The position numbers and the translations under genes were made by a program. A stretch of 64,000 bases of DNA, taken from NCBI GenBank assembly GCA_963834725.1, contig CAWICN010000001.1:992001-1056000 (forward strand), in the 5' to 3' direction. Source of the stretch: PALSA-693 sp963834725. GTDB taxonomy: Bacteria; Actinomycetota; Acidimicrobiia; Acidimicrobiales; Palsa-688. Positions within the stretch are counted from its first letter, which is position 1; each line of letters starts with the position of its first letter. The notes under the pieces were generated by a model. That model was not told where the DNA came from, did not search any database, and saw nothing but the letters and a program-made list of their open reading frames with translations. Shown here in pieces: positions 1-8,939 of this stretch.

Positions 1-678
1 CCGCTGCCCGCACGCTACGACCGGCTCGCCGAAGTCCTGTCCCTGGGTCAGAACGGGCGGTGGCGAGGTGCCATGATCGATCAGATCGCGTCGAGCGCCC
101 CCACGCGCATCCTCGATGTGGCCACCGGAACCGCGGGTGTGGCCATCCAGCTGGTCGCCAGGACGGGAGGCGAGGTCGTCGGCGCCGACCTCACTCTGGA
201 CATGCTGCAGAGGGGCCGGCGCCGGCTGGGCGCGTTCGGGCTCGTCGAACGGATCCCGTTGGCCGCCGGTCGGGCCGAGCAGCTGCCGTTCCCGGACGCC
301 AGTTTCGATGCCCTGACGTTTACCTATCTGTTGCGCTATGTCGAGGACCCGGCCGCCACCCTGAGGGAACTGGGCCGGGTGGTCAGGCCCGGTGGGACCA
401 TGGCCAGCCTGGACTTCCTGGCCCCGCCCCGGCGGTTTTGGCGGGCGTGGTGGTGGATCTACACACGCGGCGTGCTTCCCCTGGCCGGCCTGGTCACCGG
501 GGGCCGGCCCTGGTACCGGGTTGGCCGCTTCCTCGGCCCGAACATCTCCGAGCACTACCGGCGGTTCCCGGTCACGTCGATAGTGGACGCCTGGCGGCAA
601 GCCGGCTTCGACGATGTCCGGGTCCGCACCATGAGCCTGGGCGGCGGGGTCGTCATGCGGGGAACACGCCGGCCGTGA
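1..678 (+). CDS. MenG/UbiE-like class I SAM methyltransferase, 5' end cut off
   Basis: The reading frame is open from the first base of the window, so the gene starts upstream; 225 residues are visible. The start YDRLAEVLSLGQ is typical of the MenG/UbiE family N-terminus. The SAM-binding motif I ILDVATGTAG follows, then the acidic loop GADLTLDMLQ and motif VVRPGGTMASLDF. Known family members methylate demethylmenaquinone or demethylubiquinone. Its stop overlaps the start of the next gene (GTGA), so the two are probably translationally coupled, and the UbiA-like neighbour supports a quinone or prenyl-lipid role. The exact substrate is inferred. An internal ATG at 73 would remove the conserved N-terminus and is unlikely to be the real start. 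Confidence 0.85.
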   Translation, partial: PLPARYDRLAEVLSLGQNGRWRGAMIDQIASSAPTRILDVATGTAGVAIQLVARTGGEVVGADLTLDMLQRGRRRLGAFGLVERIPLAAGRAEQLPFPDASFDALTFTYLLRYVEDPAATLRELGRVVRPGGTMASLDFLAPPRRFWRAWWWIYTRGVLPLAGLVTGGRPWYRVGRFLGPNISEHYRRFPVTSIVDAWRQAGFDDVRVRTMSLGGGVVMRGTRRP

Positions 679-1445
679 CCCTCGAACCGGCTTCCGGGCG
701 CGAACGGCTCGGGCCGGTGGCGCCGCCGCAACCGGCCTTCTATGCGGCCCGGCCGGGCGCCTGGCGCGACTGGTGGAACGTGCTCCACCCGCCGTACACG
801 GCCTGGCATCTCTCCTACGTCGTCATCGGCGCCGCGCTGGCGCCCCATGTGGCGACCAGCCGGTTGGTCGCCACCCTGCTCGCCTTCTTCCTCGCCGTCG
901 GCATCGCGGCTCACGCCCTCGACGAGCTCCGGGGCCGGCCGCTTGGCACCCGGATTCCGGCACCGCTGCTCGTGGTCGTGAGCGCCGTCTCCCTGGCGGG
1001 GGCGGTAGCGCTCGGCTTCGCCGGCCTGTCGAGGATCGGATGGCCGCTGCTGCCCTTCCTGGTTCTCGGACCGCTGCTGGTGCTGGCCTACAACCTCGAG
1101 TGGTTTGGCGGGATCATCCACACCGACCTCGGATTCGCGGCGGCATGGGGGGCGTTCCCGGTCCTCACGGCCTACGTAGCCCAGGCGGAAGACCTGGCCG
1201 TCGGTGCCGTCCTCGCCGCCCTCTTCGCGTTAGCGCTCTCGGCCGCGCAGCGGCGGCTCAGCTCCCCGGCCCGGCTGGTCCGCCGGCGGGCCACCGGCGT
1301 CGAGGGCCAGATGACGCTACGGGACGGTCAGGTGGTGCCCATCGACGAGCGGACCCTGCTCGCCCCTCTGGAGGCGGCTCTCCGGGCGCTGTCCTGGGCG
1401 GTTGTCCTGCTGGCGGCCTCGCTGGCCGTCACCCGCCTGGGCTGA
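675..1445 (+). CDS. UbiA-like polytopic membrane protein
   Basis: A 256-residue membrane protein starting at GTG 675, which overlaps the methyltransferase stop. It has about seven hydrophobic segments. The opening WWNVLHPPYTAWHLSYVVIG and the loop HALDELRGRPLGTRIP resemble UbiA-superfamily prenyltransferases, where the first Asp-rich loop binds the prenyl diphosphate. The classic NDxxDxxxD motif is reduced here to HALDE, so catalytic activity is uncertain. Coupling to a MenG-like methyltransferase suggests work on menaquinone or a related prenyl lipid, or a membrane scaffold for it. The family assignment is by pattern only. Confidence 0.7.
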   Translation: MTLEPASGRERLGPVAPPQPAFYAARPGAWRDWWNVLHPPYTAWHLSYVVIGAALAPHVATSRLVATLLAFFLAVGIAAHALDELRGRPLGTRIPAPLLVVVSAVSLAGAVALGFAGLSRIGWPLLPFLVLGPLLVLAYNLEWFGGIIHTDLGFAAAWGAFPVLTAYVAQAEDLAVGAVLAALFALALSAAQRRLSSPARLVRRRATGVEGQMTLRDGQVVPIDERTLLAPLEAALRALSWAVVLLAASLAVTRLG

Positions 1446-1460
1446 ACTGAGATCGGCGGT

Positions 1461-1589
1461 CGGGGTCCGGCCGCGCAGGGGTCGGGCCGCGCCGGGGTCC
1501 GGCCGCGCAGGGGTCGGGCCGCGCAGGTCCCCAGCCGCTCAGGTCCCCAGCCGCTCAGGTCCCCAGCCGCTCAGGGGCCCTGGCCGCTC
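1461..1589. repeat. GC-rich minisatellite of two 16-bp unit types
   Basis: Two tandem blocks fill the gap between convergent genes. The first (about 1461-1527) has four copies of a unit like GGGTCCGGCCGCGCAG with small variations. The second has three perfect 16-bp copies of AGGTCCCCAGCCGCTC at 1525-1540, 1541-1556 and 1557-1572, followed by a degenerate fourth copy that reaches the stop codon of the MBL-fold gene. The array could also act as a transcription barrier or terminator between the converging genes. Confidence 0.85.
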
Positions 1590-2628
1590 ACGCCCGGGCG
1601 GCGGTGTCCACTACCCGCCAGTACGAGGGTTCGCCGACCTCCTCGCGAACCACTCCGAGGCGCTTGAGGTGCTCCAGGTGGGCGAGGGCCTCGCCCACCG
1701 CAGCCCGCCGCACGAACACCTGCATATCGTCCCAGGGCCGGTTCCAGGTCATGTGCTCCGCGATCCCCCAGGCGGTGTCTATCCCGGCGCGTATGGCGGA
1801 GATCGCCTCCTCCAGGCGCTCCTGGTGATGGGCCTTCAGCGCCGCCACCCGGGCCCGCAGGTCAGTGAAACGGTGCTCATGGGCGGGCAGCACTTCGTCG
1901 ACGTCGTAGGCCTCGACTCTGGCCAGGGACTCGAGGAAGGCACCGAGCGGATCGGGTCCTGATTGCGGGTGAACCGAGATGTTGGGACTGATGCGGGGCA
2001 GGATGTGGTCGCCCGACAACATCAGGCGGTGGCCGGACTCGTAGAAGCACAGATGGCCCGGCGAGTGGCCGGGTGTCCAGATGGCGGTGAGGTCCCAGCC
2101 GGGCACCTCAGGCTGGTCTCCGTCCTCCATCAGGATGTCGGGCGTGACCGCGGTCACGAAGGCGCGGACCGGCATGGAGGCCTGCTGCAGGCCGGTGAGG
2201 TCCTCAGCGGGCGCCCCGTCCCGGCGCAGCATCGCAGCCAAGAGGTCCAGCAGTTCCTCCGGTTCCTTGTACCGGGACTGGATAAGGCGGGCATCGGCGG
2301 GGTGGAGGGCCACCCACGCCCCGGACGCCTCACGCACCCGACCGGCCAGCCCGTAGTGGTCGGGGTGGATGTGGGTCACCAGCACCCCGACCACTGAATC
2401 GATGGAGGACCCGGCCTGCTCGAGGCCGGCGACCAGCGTCTGGTAAGCGTCGTCGGTGTTCCAGCCGGCGTCGATCAGATAGGGGCCCCGGTCGGTCTCA
2501 AAGGCGTAGACCAGCACGTAGCGAAGCGGGTTGTTGGGGATCGGAACCGGGATGCTCCACAGCCCGGGACGCACCCTCTCGACGGGGGGGAGGGGCGCTT
2601 CGGGGCTGGGGCGGCTGGGCTCGGCCAT
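1588..2628 (-). CDS. MBL-fold metallo-hydrolase (glyoxalase II-like)
   Basis: A 346-residue protein with a canonical metallo-beta-lactamase fold. The metal-binding motif THIHPDHYG lies near residue 86, GHSPGHLCFY near 190, the later Asp in LSGDHILP and the C-terminal His in LPAHEHRF. The last 90 residues are a winged-helix-like extension seen in the long actinobacterial MBL hydrolases (EALAHLEHLKRLGVVREE). Family members hydrolyse thioesters or lactones, and the substrate cannot be told here. It is divergent from the GNAT-like gene, with starts about 70 bp apart. No signal peptide, so cytoplasmic. Confidence 0.88.
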   Translation of the reverse strand: MAEPSRPSPEAPLPPVERVRPGLWSIPVPIPNNPLRYVLVYAFETDRGPYLIDAGWNTDDAYQTLVAGLEQAGSSIDSVVGVLVTHIHPDHYGLAGRVREASGAWVALHPADARLIQSRYKEPEELLDLLAAMLRRDGAPAEDLTGLQQASMPVRAFVTAVTPDILMEDGDQPEVPGWDLTAIWTPGHSPGHLCFYESGHRLMLSGDHILPRISPNISVHPQSGPDPLGAFLESLARVEAYDVDEVLPAHEHRFTDLRARVAALKAHHQERLEEAISAIRAGIDTAWGIAEHMTWNRPWDDMQVFVRRAAVGEALAHLEHLKRLGVVREEVGEPSYWRVVDTAARA

Positions 2629-2700
2629 GACGACAGCTTGTCAGCCGCCAGTCCCACCGCGCCCATCGGCCCGGGAACCGGGTCGGATAGCGTCCCCGGG

Positions 2701-3831
2701 ATGCCTGCTCTGGAGATCCGCGAGGTCTGCGGCATCCGCGGTCGCCGGCTGTTCGTGGACGTGCCGTTTCGTATCCACGGCGGCGACCCGGGGTGGATAC
2801 CTCCGCTGCGTTTGAGTGTCTATGATCGACTTTCACCCAGGCACCCGGCCATGCGGCACCAGGACGTGGCCCTGTGGTTGGCGTACCGGCATGGCGGGCC
2901 CGTCGGCCGGATCGGCGCCTGCATCGATTCCCGCTTCAACGAGTACCAAAACGTCCGGTGGGGCTGGATTGGTTTCTTCGAGAGCTTCGACGACCCGGCC
3001 GTGGCCGGGGCGTTGTTCGACGCGGCCTCCTCCTGGGCTGCGGCAGGCGGCGCAGACCTCTGTGTCGGCCCCGCCTGCTTCACCACCAACGACGAGCTGG
3101 GGCTGCAGGTGGAGGGCTTCGACGATCCCCCGGCCCTGTTGACCCTGCAGAACCCCCGCTACTACGAATCGCTCTGGGTCGAACACGGCTGGGAGCAGGC
3201 CATGGACCTTTGGGGCTGGCGCTTGGACCAGGCGACGACCGCGCTCTCGGATCGGCAACGGCAGACCCTCGACCGCATCCAGCAGCGCGCCCGGGTCCAG
3301 GTCCGGAGCATCCGCATGGCCGACTTCGACGCCGAGGTCGGCCGCTTCTTCGAGGTGTACAACGCCGCCTGGCAGGGCAACTGGGGATTCGCGCCCATGC
3401 CCGAGGCCGAGATACGGCACCTGGCCGGGCAGCTGAAGCAGATCATCAACCCCAACTGGGCCTTCGGGCTGGAAACTCCCGAGGGGAAGGTCGTGGCCGT
3501 CTGCCTCGCACTGCCGGATGTCAACCAGCTGATGCGGCGGGTGCGCTCGGGCCGGTTGTTCCCCTTCGGGTGGTACCCCTTGCTGACCGGTCGCAAGAAG
3601 GTCCGGACGGCCCGGGTGTGGGCGCTCGGCATCCGCCCCGACTACCAGCACCTGGCCCTCGGTCCCCTCCTGTACCGGGAGATCGTGGACCGCCTGAGCG
3701 GCGACGGTGTCTCGACCGCCGAGGCGTCCTGGACCCTCGCAACCAATCACCGCATCAATCACCAGATCGCCGCCCTGGGCGGCCGCCGATCGAAGGTGTG
3801 GCGCCTCTACCAGCGGCCGGCCACCCCGTAA
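2701..3831 (+). CDS. GNAT-fold acyltransferase, YghO/bCerS-like
   Basis: The 376-residue start at ATG 2701 (MPALEIREV) is preferred over an upstream ATG at 2638 because the extra segment is low-complexity and overlaps the divergent gene's leader. The protein has two GNAT-like halves: an N-terminal half (FRIHGGDPGWIPPLR, VGRIGACIDSRFNEYQ) and a C-terminal half with ALGIRPDYQHLALGPLLYREI, where the acyl-CoA would bind. This architecture matches the large YghO-type acyltransferases; the Caulobacter ceramide synthase bCerS is known to be GNAT-related. It faces the SPT-like and hydroxylase genes tail to tail. A role in N-acylating a long-chain amine is inferred, not shown. Confidence 0.72.
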   Translation: MPALEIREVCGIRGRRLFVDVPFRIHGGDPGWIPPLRLSVYDRLSPRHPAMRHQDVALWLAYRHGGPVGRIGACIDSRFNEYQNVRWGWIGFFESFDDPAVAGALFDAASSWAAAGGADLCVGPACFTTNDELGLQVEGFDDPPALLTLQNPRYYESLWVEHGWEQAMDLWGWRLDQATTALSDRQRQTLDRIQQRARVQVRSIRMADFDAEVGRFFEVYNAAWQGNWGFAPMPEAEIRHLAGQLKQIINPNWAFGLETPEGKVVAVCLALPDVNQLMRRVRSGRLFPFGWYPLLTGRKKVRTARVWALGIRPDYQHLALGPLLYREIVDRLSGDGVSTAEASWTLATNHRINHQIAALGGRRSKVWRLYQRPATP

Positions 3832-3861
3832 CCCCGGACTCGAGAACTCAGCCTCGAGCCC

Positions 3862-5148
3862 TCATCCTTCGCGAGCCCGCCGGGCCATAGCGGCGCTGAA
3901 ACCCTCCAGGGCGCGGTCGATGTCCCGCTCGCTGTGGGTGGCCATCACCGACGCCCGCAGCATGGCCCGGGGGACCGCCGGCGGGATGGCGCAGTTGGTG
4001 TACACACCCTCGTCGATCAGCGCATTCCATAGCAGCCCGGCGTCCCAGTTGTCGCCCACCCGGACGCTCACGATGGGGCTGTGGACCTGGGTCGCCACCG
4101 GAAGACCCAGGGCGGCGAGCCCGGCGCGCAGCTGTTCGGCCCGGACGGTGACCGCCTCGCGGCGCCACTCCTCGGCCTGGGCGATGTGAGTTGCCTCCAG
4201 GGCGGCGGCCAGGGCGGCGGGCACCCCTGAAGCCGTGAACATCAAGGGCCGGCACGTCACCTTGAGGTAGTCGATCACCGACTTGGGTCCGGCGACGAAG
4301 CCGCCGCAACTGGCCAAGGCCTTCGAGAAGGTCCCCATGATCAGGTCGGGCCGGACGCCGGTCGCGGCCGAGGTCCCGGCTCCCCGGGGTCCGACCACGC
4401 CAAGGGCATGCGCTTCGTCGACGAGCAGCCGGGCGCCGAAATCCTGGCAAAGGGACGCGATGTCGGTCAGGGGGGCCCAGTCGCCCTCCATGGAGTAGAT
4501 GCCGTCGACCGCGACCAGGACACCGCCGGCCTCCGGTTGCTCCCGCCACGACCGCAGGGTCCGGCGCAGGCTGTTGGCCCGGTTGTGGCGAAAGGCCCGG
4601 AGGGTGCCATCGGAGAAGCGGGCGCCATCTACCAGGCTGGCGTGAGCGGCCGAGTCCACGACCGCCGCGTCATCGCGACCTACGAGGGCGCCGATCAGGC
4701 CGAGGTTGGCCGCGTACCCGGTCGTGAAGACCAGGGCGGCCTCCAGGCCCACCCAGTCGGCGAGCAGGTCCTCCAGCTCGCGGTGGATGCTCAGGGTGCC
4801 GTTCAGCAGCCGGCTGCCGGTGATGCCGGTGCCGTAGTAATCCACCGCGGCAGCCGCCGCTGCCCGGACGCGCCTGTCGGTGGTCAGGCCCAGATAGTTG
4901 TTGGAGCCGAGCATGACCACCTGCCGGCCGCGAAACCGCACCGTCGGCCCGATCTCCCCGTCAAGCTCATGGTAGAAGGGAATGAGATCCATCGACTCGG
5001 CCAGGCGGTACTCGTCGAGGCGGGCGTCGTCCACCTTGGCGAAAACGTCCGCTTGCGGCTTGGGCGCATCGAGGGCGTCGGGTAGCCCGAACGGATCGCC
5101 CAGGGGGCGTCGCCCGCCGGCGGGTTCCGGGCTCGACGGCCGGCTCAC
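3862..5148 (-). CDS. PLP-dependent alpha-oxoamine synthase, serine palmitoyltransferase-like
   Basis: A 428-residue fold-type I enzyme of the alpha-oxoamine synthase family (AONS, KBL, ALAS, SPT), which condenses an amino acid with an acyl-CoA and releases CO2. Visible motifs are GSNNYLGLTTD, YYGTGITGSRLLNGT, DSAAHASLVDG, the cofactor Asp in LLVDEAHALGVVG, and the Schiff-base Lys in GTFSKALASCGG. The GTFSK form and CRPLMFTASGVP are more SPT-like than the GTLGK form of AONS or KBL. No biotin genes are nearby. The ATG overlaps the hydroxylase stop (ATGA), so the two are coupled. Product assignment to a sphingoid-type base is inferred. Confidence 0.85.
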   Translation of the reverse strand: MSRPSSPEPAGGRRPLGDPFGLPDALDAPKPQADVFAKVDDARLDEYRLAESMDLIPFYHELDGEIGPTVRFRGRQVVMLGSNNYLGLTTDRRVRAAAAAAVDYYGTGITGSRLLNGTLSIHRELEDLLADWVGLEAALVFTTGYAANLGLIGALVGRDDAAVVDSAAHASLVDGARFSDGTLRAFRHNRANSLRRTLRSWREQPEAGGVLVAVDGIYSMEGDWAPLTDIASLCQDFGARLLVDEAHALGVVGPRGAGTSAATGVRPDLIMGTFSKALASCGGFVAGPKSVIDYLKVTCRPLMFTASGVPAALAAALEATHIAQAEEWRREAVTVRAEQLRAGLAALGLPVATQVHSPIVSVRVGDNWDAGLLWNALIDEGVYTNCAIPPAVPRAMLRASVMATHSERDIDRALEGFSAAMARRAREG

Positions 5149-5930
5149 GATGAGAGCCCGGGGGCCGCGGCCCCGCCGGCTCCCGCCCGCAGTGTCTCGA
5201 AGCGGCGTTCCCAGGCCTCGTGGCGGTTGCGGGCGTCCCGGATGTAGGGCGATCGGCCGATGGCCGAGATCAGGGCCCGGTTGAGGCGGTCGGCGGCCGG
5301 CTTGAGCGGGCGGATCACATCCACGAAGAGCACGACCCGCACCCCGTCGGTGTCGTTCCAGGCGAAGTGCTCGTAGCCGTCGTCAAACAGGAGGCTGCGA
5401 CCCTCCTCCCAGTGAGCGACCTGGCCACCGACGCTGATGCCCGCTCGCTGCGCGGGCTGGGGGACCCGCAAGGCCAGGTGATAGCGCAGGACGCCGCGCC
5501 AGGGCCCCCGGTGCTCACCGATGTGCTTGTGGGGGGACAGGATCGAAAAGAACGCTGTGGTCAGCCCGGGGATGCCATCGAGCAGGGCGGCCGTCTCCGG
5601 ACACCGGGCGCAGTTGGCCTCGGACCGAAACCCGTATCCGGAGAAGAAGTACGTCTTCCAGCCGTCGTCATCGGTGATCGAGGCCTGGTCCACGGAGATG
5701 TCCTGGAAGTTAGGCAGGAAGTCGCGGTAGGTCAGGACCCGGTCGAGCTCGGTCCGGATGACCTGCCAGTTGGTCTCCAGGCCAGGGATCCAGTCGAACA
5801 CGTCGACGGGGAGGAACGGCGTCGTCGGGACAAGCGAAGACCGCAGCACGAAGCCCTCCAGGCCGTGCAAGACCCTGGCGCCGCCTTCGTTGGCGAGGGC
5901 CAGGGCTCGGTCTCGTGTCGTCATCGACAT
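5145..5930 (-). CDS. Aspartyl/asparaginyl beta-hydroxylase (LpxO-like) Fe(II)/2OG dioxygenase
   Basis: A 261-residue protein of the Asp_Arg_Hydrox family. The iron-binding and 2OG-binding signatures are visible as FSILSPHKHIGEHRGPWRGVLRYHLAL, split across residues 135-165, and the distal FDDGYEHFAWNDTDGVRVVLFVD with the second His. Relatives hydroxylate lipid A acyl chains (LpxO), ornithine lipids (OlsC-type) or peptide Asp/Asn. It is first in a two-gene operon with the SPT-like enzyme, so hydroxylation of a fatty-acyl or sphingoid lipid is the most natural inference. Near the 3' end the protein becomes Ala/Gly rich. Substrate unproven. Confidence 0.82.
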   Translation of the reverse strand: MSMTTRDRALALANEGGARVLHGLEGFVLRSSLVPTTPFLPVDVFDWIPGLETNWQVIRTELDRVLTYRDFLPNFQDISVDQASITDDDGWKTYFFSGYGFRSEANCARCPETAALLDGIPGLTTAFFSILSPHKHIGEHRGPWRGVLRYHLALRVPQPAQRAGISVGGQVAHWEEGRSLLFDDGYEHFAWNDTDGVRVVLFVDVIRPLKPAADRLNRALISAIGRSPYIRDARNRHEAWERRFETLRAGAGGAAAPGLSS

Positions 5931-6130
5931 GGCACGAAAGGCTACCGCCCTCCCGGGGCGCCCCTCGGCGATGGGAGTGGTCCGGGGACCCCGGTCCTCG
6001 CCACCCCCTTTCTCCGATACCGAACAGGTGCTCGAAGCCGCCCGGCAAACGGCCGAGTTGGAGCCATCGAGTTCTGCATTGTGCTGGCACGAACTGCCCG
6101 GTTCCGCCGGTGGCGGGGCACAGGGCCGGC

Positions 6131-6152
6131 CCTGAGGGAACCCTGAGGGAAC
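6131..6152. repeat. Two tandem copies of CCTGAGGGAAC
   Basis: An 11-bp unit is repeated twice without a spacer about 65 bp upstream of the solute-binding protein gene. It sits in the leader between divergent genes and could be an activator or repressor site, but no partner is identified. Confidence 0.5.
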
Positions 6153-6217
6153 ACTGACAGCGAGTCAGGACGCGCACTACCCTTCACACCGTCCGGTTCT
6201 CGACGGGGAGGTCGATG

Positions 6218-8047
6218 ATGAGTCGGAAGTGGGCACTGTCCGGTTGTGTTGCGATCCTGGGCCTGGTGCTCACCGCGTGCGGAAGCTCCGGGAGCCACGC
6301 CGGGAGCGGAAGCCCTGGGACCACCAGCGGGACCAGCAGCGGCGGGGGCAGCACCAACCCGGGAGGTACTCCCGTAGCGGGCGGCACCCTCAGCATGCTC
6401 GGGACCGGCGACGTCGACTACATGGACCCCAACATCTCGTACTACACCGTCGGCTATCTGAACCTGCGAATGTGGGACCGGCAGTTGCTCTCCTATCCCG
6501 CCATCCCGGGCCAGGTCACCGACCCCCAGCCGGATCTGGCCACCCAGATCCCCACCACTTCCAATGGCGGCATCACCAACAACGGAACCGTCTACAAGCT
6601 GACGATCCGCAACGGTGTCATGTGGGATGCCACCCCGCCCCGCCAGGTCACCGCCGCCGACGTGGTCCGGGGACTGCAGCGAAGCTGCAACCCGGTGCAG
6701 CCGTTTGGAGGTCTCCCCGACTTCGAGACCCTGATCCAGGGGATGGAGAGCTACTGCACCGCCTTTGGCAAGGTGGCGGGAAACGTCGCGGCCATCAAGT
6801 CGTATATCGACACGCACACGATCTCCGGGGTGAGCGTCGATCCGTCCAATCCGCAGACCGTGGTGTTCACTCTCACCCGGCCGGCGACCTACTTCGTCGA
6901 CCAACTGGCCATGCCGGTGTTCTCGCCCGCTCCGGTCGAGTACCTCAACTACCTCCCGGCCAGCGACCAACTGGCTCAGCACACCATTTCTGACGGCCCC
7001 TACATGATCCAGAGCTACGTGCCGGCCAAGTCGATCGTCTACGTGCGCAACCCGGTCTGGAAAGCCAGCACCGACCCGATCCGCAAGGCTTACGTGGACA
7101 AGATCGACGTGTCCATGACCGGCAACCAGACGGCCATACAGCAGGAGCTCGAAACCAACACGCCTGCCGCGGACATGGGCTGGGACACGCAGGTCCCCGC
7201 GTCGGCCATTCCCGGACTGCTGGCCAGCAAGAACCCCAATCTGGTTCTAGGCCCCTCTTACGGGTCAAATCCCTACATCGTGTTCAACGAGGTGTCGCCC
7301 AACAACGGCGGGGCCATGGCCAAGGTGCAGGTGCGGCAGGCCCTCGAATACGGCATCAACCGGACGCACTTGATCCAGGATGACGGCGGGCCCCTGGTGT
7401 CGCCGCCGCTCACCCACATCCTCCCGCCGGGGATCGTCGGGTCCCAGAATTTCGACCCGTATCCCTACAACCCGCAGAAGGCCAAGCAACTGCTCGGCGG
7501 CCGCCACCTGACGCTCAAGCTGCTCTACACGAACAACTACGACTACCAGGTCAAGATGTTCCAGACGCTCCAGGCTGACCTTGGCCAGGTGGGTATCACC
7601 GTGCAGGGTGTCGGCACCCCCAACGCCGACTTCTTCACCAAGTACATGGAAGTACCGAGCGTGGCGCACCGCGGTGTCTGGGACATGGCGCTCACCGGCT
7701 GGTACCCGGACTGGTACGGGAACGGGGCCCTGTCATTCTTCAACCCGCTGTTCTCGGGGCCGCCGTCGTACCCGCCGAGCGGCAGCAACTTCGGGTTCTA
7801 CAACAGCTCGGCGACCAATCAGCTGATCACGCAGGGCGAGTCGGCGCCGACCGTCTCGGCGGCGGGATCGATCTGGAACAAGGCCGACGTCCAGGTGATG
7901 GCCGATGCGCCCGTGTTCGAGATCACGACGCCGACCTTCCCCGCTTACCACGCCAAGCAGGTCCACAATACGGTCTTCGTGCCGGGCCTCAACCAGTTCG
8001 ATCCCACCAACGTGTGGCTGACCAAGAGCGCCAACGGCGGGGGCTAA
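6218..8047 (+). CDS. ABC transporter family-5 substrate-binding lipoprotein
   Basis: A 609-residue extracytoplasmic binding protein of the peptide/nickel (SBP_bac_5) family. The N-terminus MSRKWALSGCVAILGLVLTAC is a lipoprotein signal peptide ending in the lipobox LTAC, followed by a Gly/Ser-rich linker. Family features are GGTLSMLGTGDVDYMDPN, the domain boundary VTFALTRPA-like segment near 215, and VRQALEYGINR near 375. A strong SD GGGGAGG at 6205-6211 is 6 nt from ATG 6218 and only 3 nt from ATG 6215, hence this start. No permease or ATPase gene adjoins it, so it must serve a transporter encoded elsewhere. Ligand unknown. Confidence 0.9.
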   Translation: MSRKWALSGCVAILGLVLTACGSSGSHAGSGSPGTTSGTSSGGGSTNPGGTPVAGGTLSMLGTGDVDYMDPNISYYTVGYLNLRMWDRQLLSYPAIPGQVTDPQPDLATQIPTTSNGGITNNGTVYKLTIRNGVMWDATPPRQVTAADVVRGLQRSCNPVQPFGGLPDFETLIQGMESYCTAFGKVAGNVAAIKSYIDTHTISGVSVDPSNPQTVVFTLTRPATYFVDQLAMPVFSPAPVEYLNYLPASDQLAQHTISDGPYMIQSYVPAKSIVYVRNPVWKASTDPIRKAYVDKIDVSMTGNQTAIQQELETNTPAADMGWDTQVPASAIPGLLASKNPNLVLGPSYGSNPYIVFNEVSPNNGGAMAKVQVRQALEYGINRTHLIQDDGGPLVSPPLTHILPPGIVGSQNFDPYPYNPQKAKQLLGGRHLTLKLLYTNNYDYQVKMFQTLQADLGQVGITVQGVGTPNADFFTKYMEVPSVAHRGVWDMALTGWYPDWYGNGALSFFNPLFSGPPSYPPSGSNFGFYNSSATNQLITQGESAPTVSAAGSIWNKADVQVMADAPVFEITTPTFPAYHAKQVHNTVFVPGLNQFDPTNVWLTKSANGGG

Positions 8048-8101
8048 TTTTCACCGGACCCAGCCGGGTGGTTCCCCTCCCGGAGAACCTGACTGATCGC
8101 G

Positions 8102-8140
8102 ACCGGGGTAGAACCGGGCTCGCCACCGGGGTAGAACCGG
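8102..8140. repeat. Direct repeat ACCGGGGTAGAACCGG x2
   Basis: Two identical 16-bp copies at 8102-8117 and 8125-8140 (23-bp period, about two helical turns) end 3 bp before the ATG of the DUF72 gene. The position over the ribosome-binding region suggests either a regulatory site or a local duplication of the leader. No classical Shine-Dalgarno sequence is visible there. Confidence 0.7.
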
Positions 8141-8143
8141 AGC

Positions 8144-8923
8144 ATGAGCGTGTACGTCGGAACCTCCGGCTGGCACTACCCGCACTGGCGCGGCAGGTTC
8201 TATCCTCCGCGGCTGCCGACCGGGCAGTGGCTTGACTACTACGCCCGGCGATTCGCGACCGTTGAGATCAACAACGCCTTCTATCGCCTCCCGGAGGCGG
8301 CGACGTTCGCCGGCTGGGCCGCCACCGTTCCTGACGACTTCGTGGTGGCCGTCAAAGCCAGCCGCTATCTCACCCACATCCGCCGCCTCCGCGACCCGGA
8401 CGAGCCGGTGCAGCGCCTCCGCGAGCGCCTGGCGGCCCTCGGAGCGAAGCTCGGACCGGTGCTCCTGCAACTGCCGCCGAACCTGGACCTCGATACGGCC
8501 GCCCTCGCCGCAACGCTCAGGGCCTTCGCCGGGACGCGGGTCGCGGTCGAGTTCCGCCATGACAGCTGGTACGTCCCTGAGACCCGGCGACTGCTCGAGG
8601 AGCACCAGGCCGCGCTGTGCCTCACCGATTCGCGAGGGCGCCGAACACCCTTGTGGCAGACGGCCGGCTGGGGCTACGTGCGCTTTCACGGGGGCCGGGG
8701 CCAGCCGCCCTCCTGCTATGGGCGGACCGCCCTGCAGAGTTGGGCCGGTCACCTGGCCGACCTGTGGGCGCCCGGCGCCGACCTGTACGTCTACTTCAAC
8801 AACGATGAGCACGGTTGCGCGCCCCGCGACGCCCGCCGCTTCGCGGCGGCGATCCGGCGCGTCGACCTGTCCCCCACCCGGGTGCCCCCGGCCGGTGAGA
8901 CACCGACCTCCAGTATCGCGTGA
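8144..8923 (+). CDS. DUF72 (YecE-family) protein
   Basis: A 259-residue TIM-barrel-type DUF72 protein. It opens with the signature VYVGTSGWHYPHWRGRFYP and has ATVEINNAFYRLP, DFVVAVKASRYLTHIRRL, PVLLQLPPNL, VAVEFRHDSWY and the C-terminal YVYFNNDEHGCA. The family is widespread with no settled biochemical role; links to metal-dependent nucleic-acid or stress functions have been suggested but not established. The protein is cytoplasmic. It is followed after 16 bp by a flavin-reductase-like gene on the same strand, so the two may be co-transcribed. Confidence 0.92.
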   Translation: MSVYVGTSGWHYPHWRGRFYPPRLPTGQWLDYYARRFATVEINNAFYRLPEAATFAGWAATVPDDFVVAVKASRYLTHIRRLRDPDEPVQRLRERLAALGAKLGPVLLQLPPNLDLDTAALAATLRAFAGTRVAVEFRHDSWYVPETRRLLEEHQAALCLTDSRGRRTPLWQTAGWGYVRFHGGRGQPPSCYGRTALQSWAGHLADLWAPGADLYVYFNNDEHGCAPRDARRFAAAIRRVDLSPTRVPPAGETPTSSIA

Positions 8924-8939
8924 GACTTAGGTTTGACAG

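Noticed and set aside
1461..1589. Possible CRISPR array
   Set aside because: Repeats are contiguous 16-bp minisatellite units without unique spacers, and no cas genes are present in the window.
6218..8047. Nickel-specific transport (NikA) assignment
   Set aside because: The family-5 binding proteins share the same fold; nothing in the sequence or neighbours specifies nickel.
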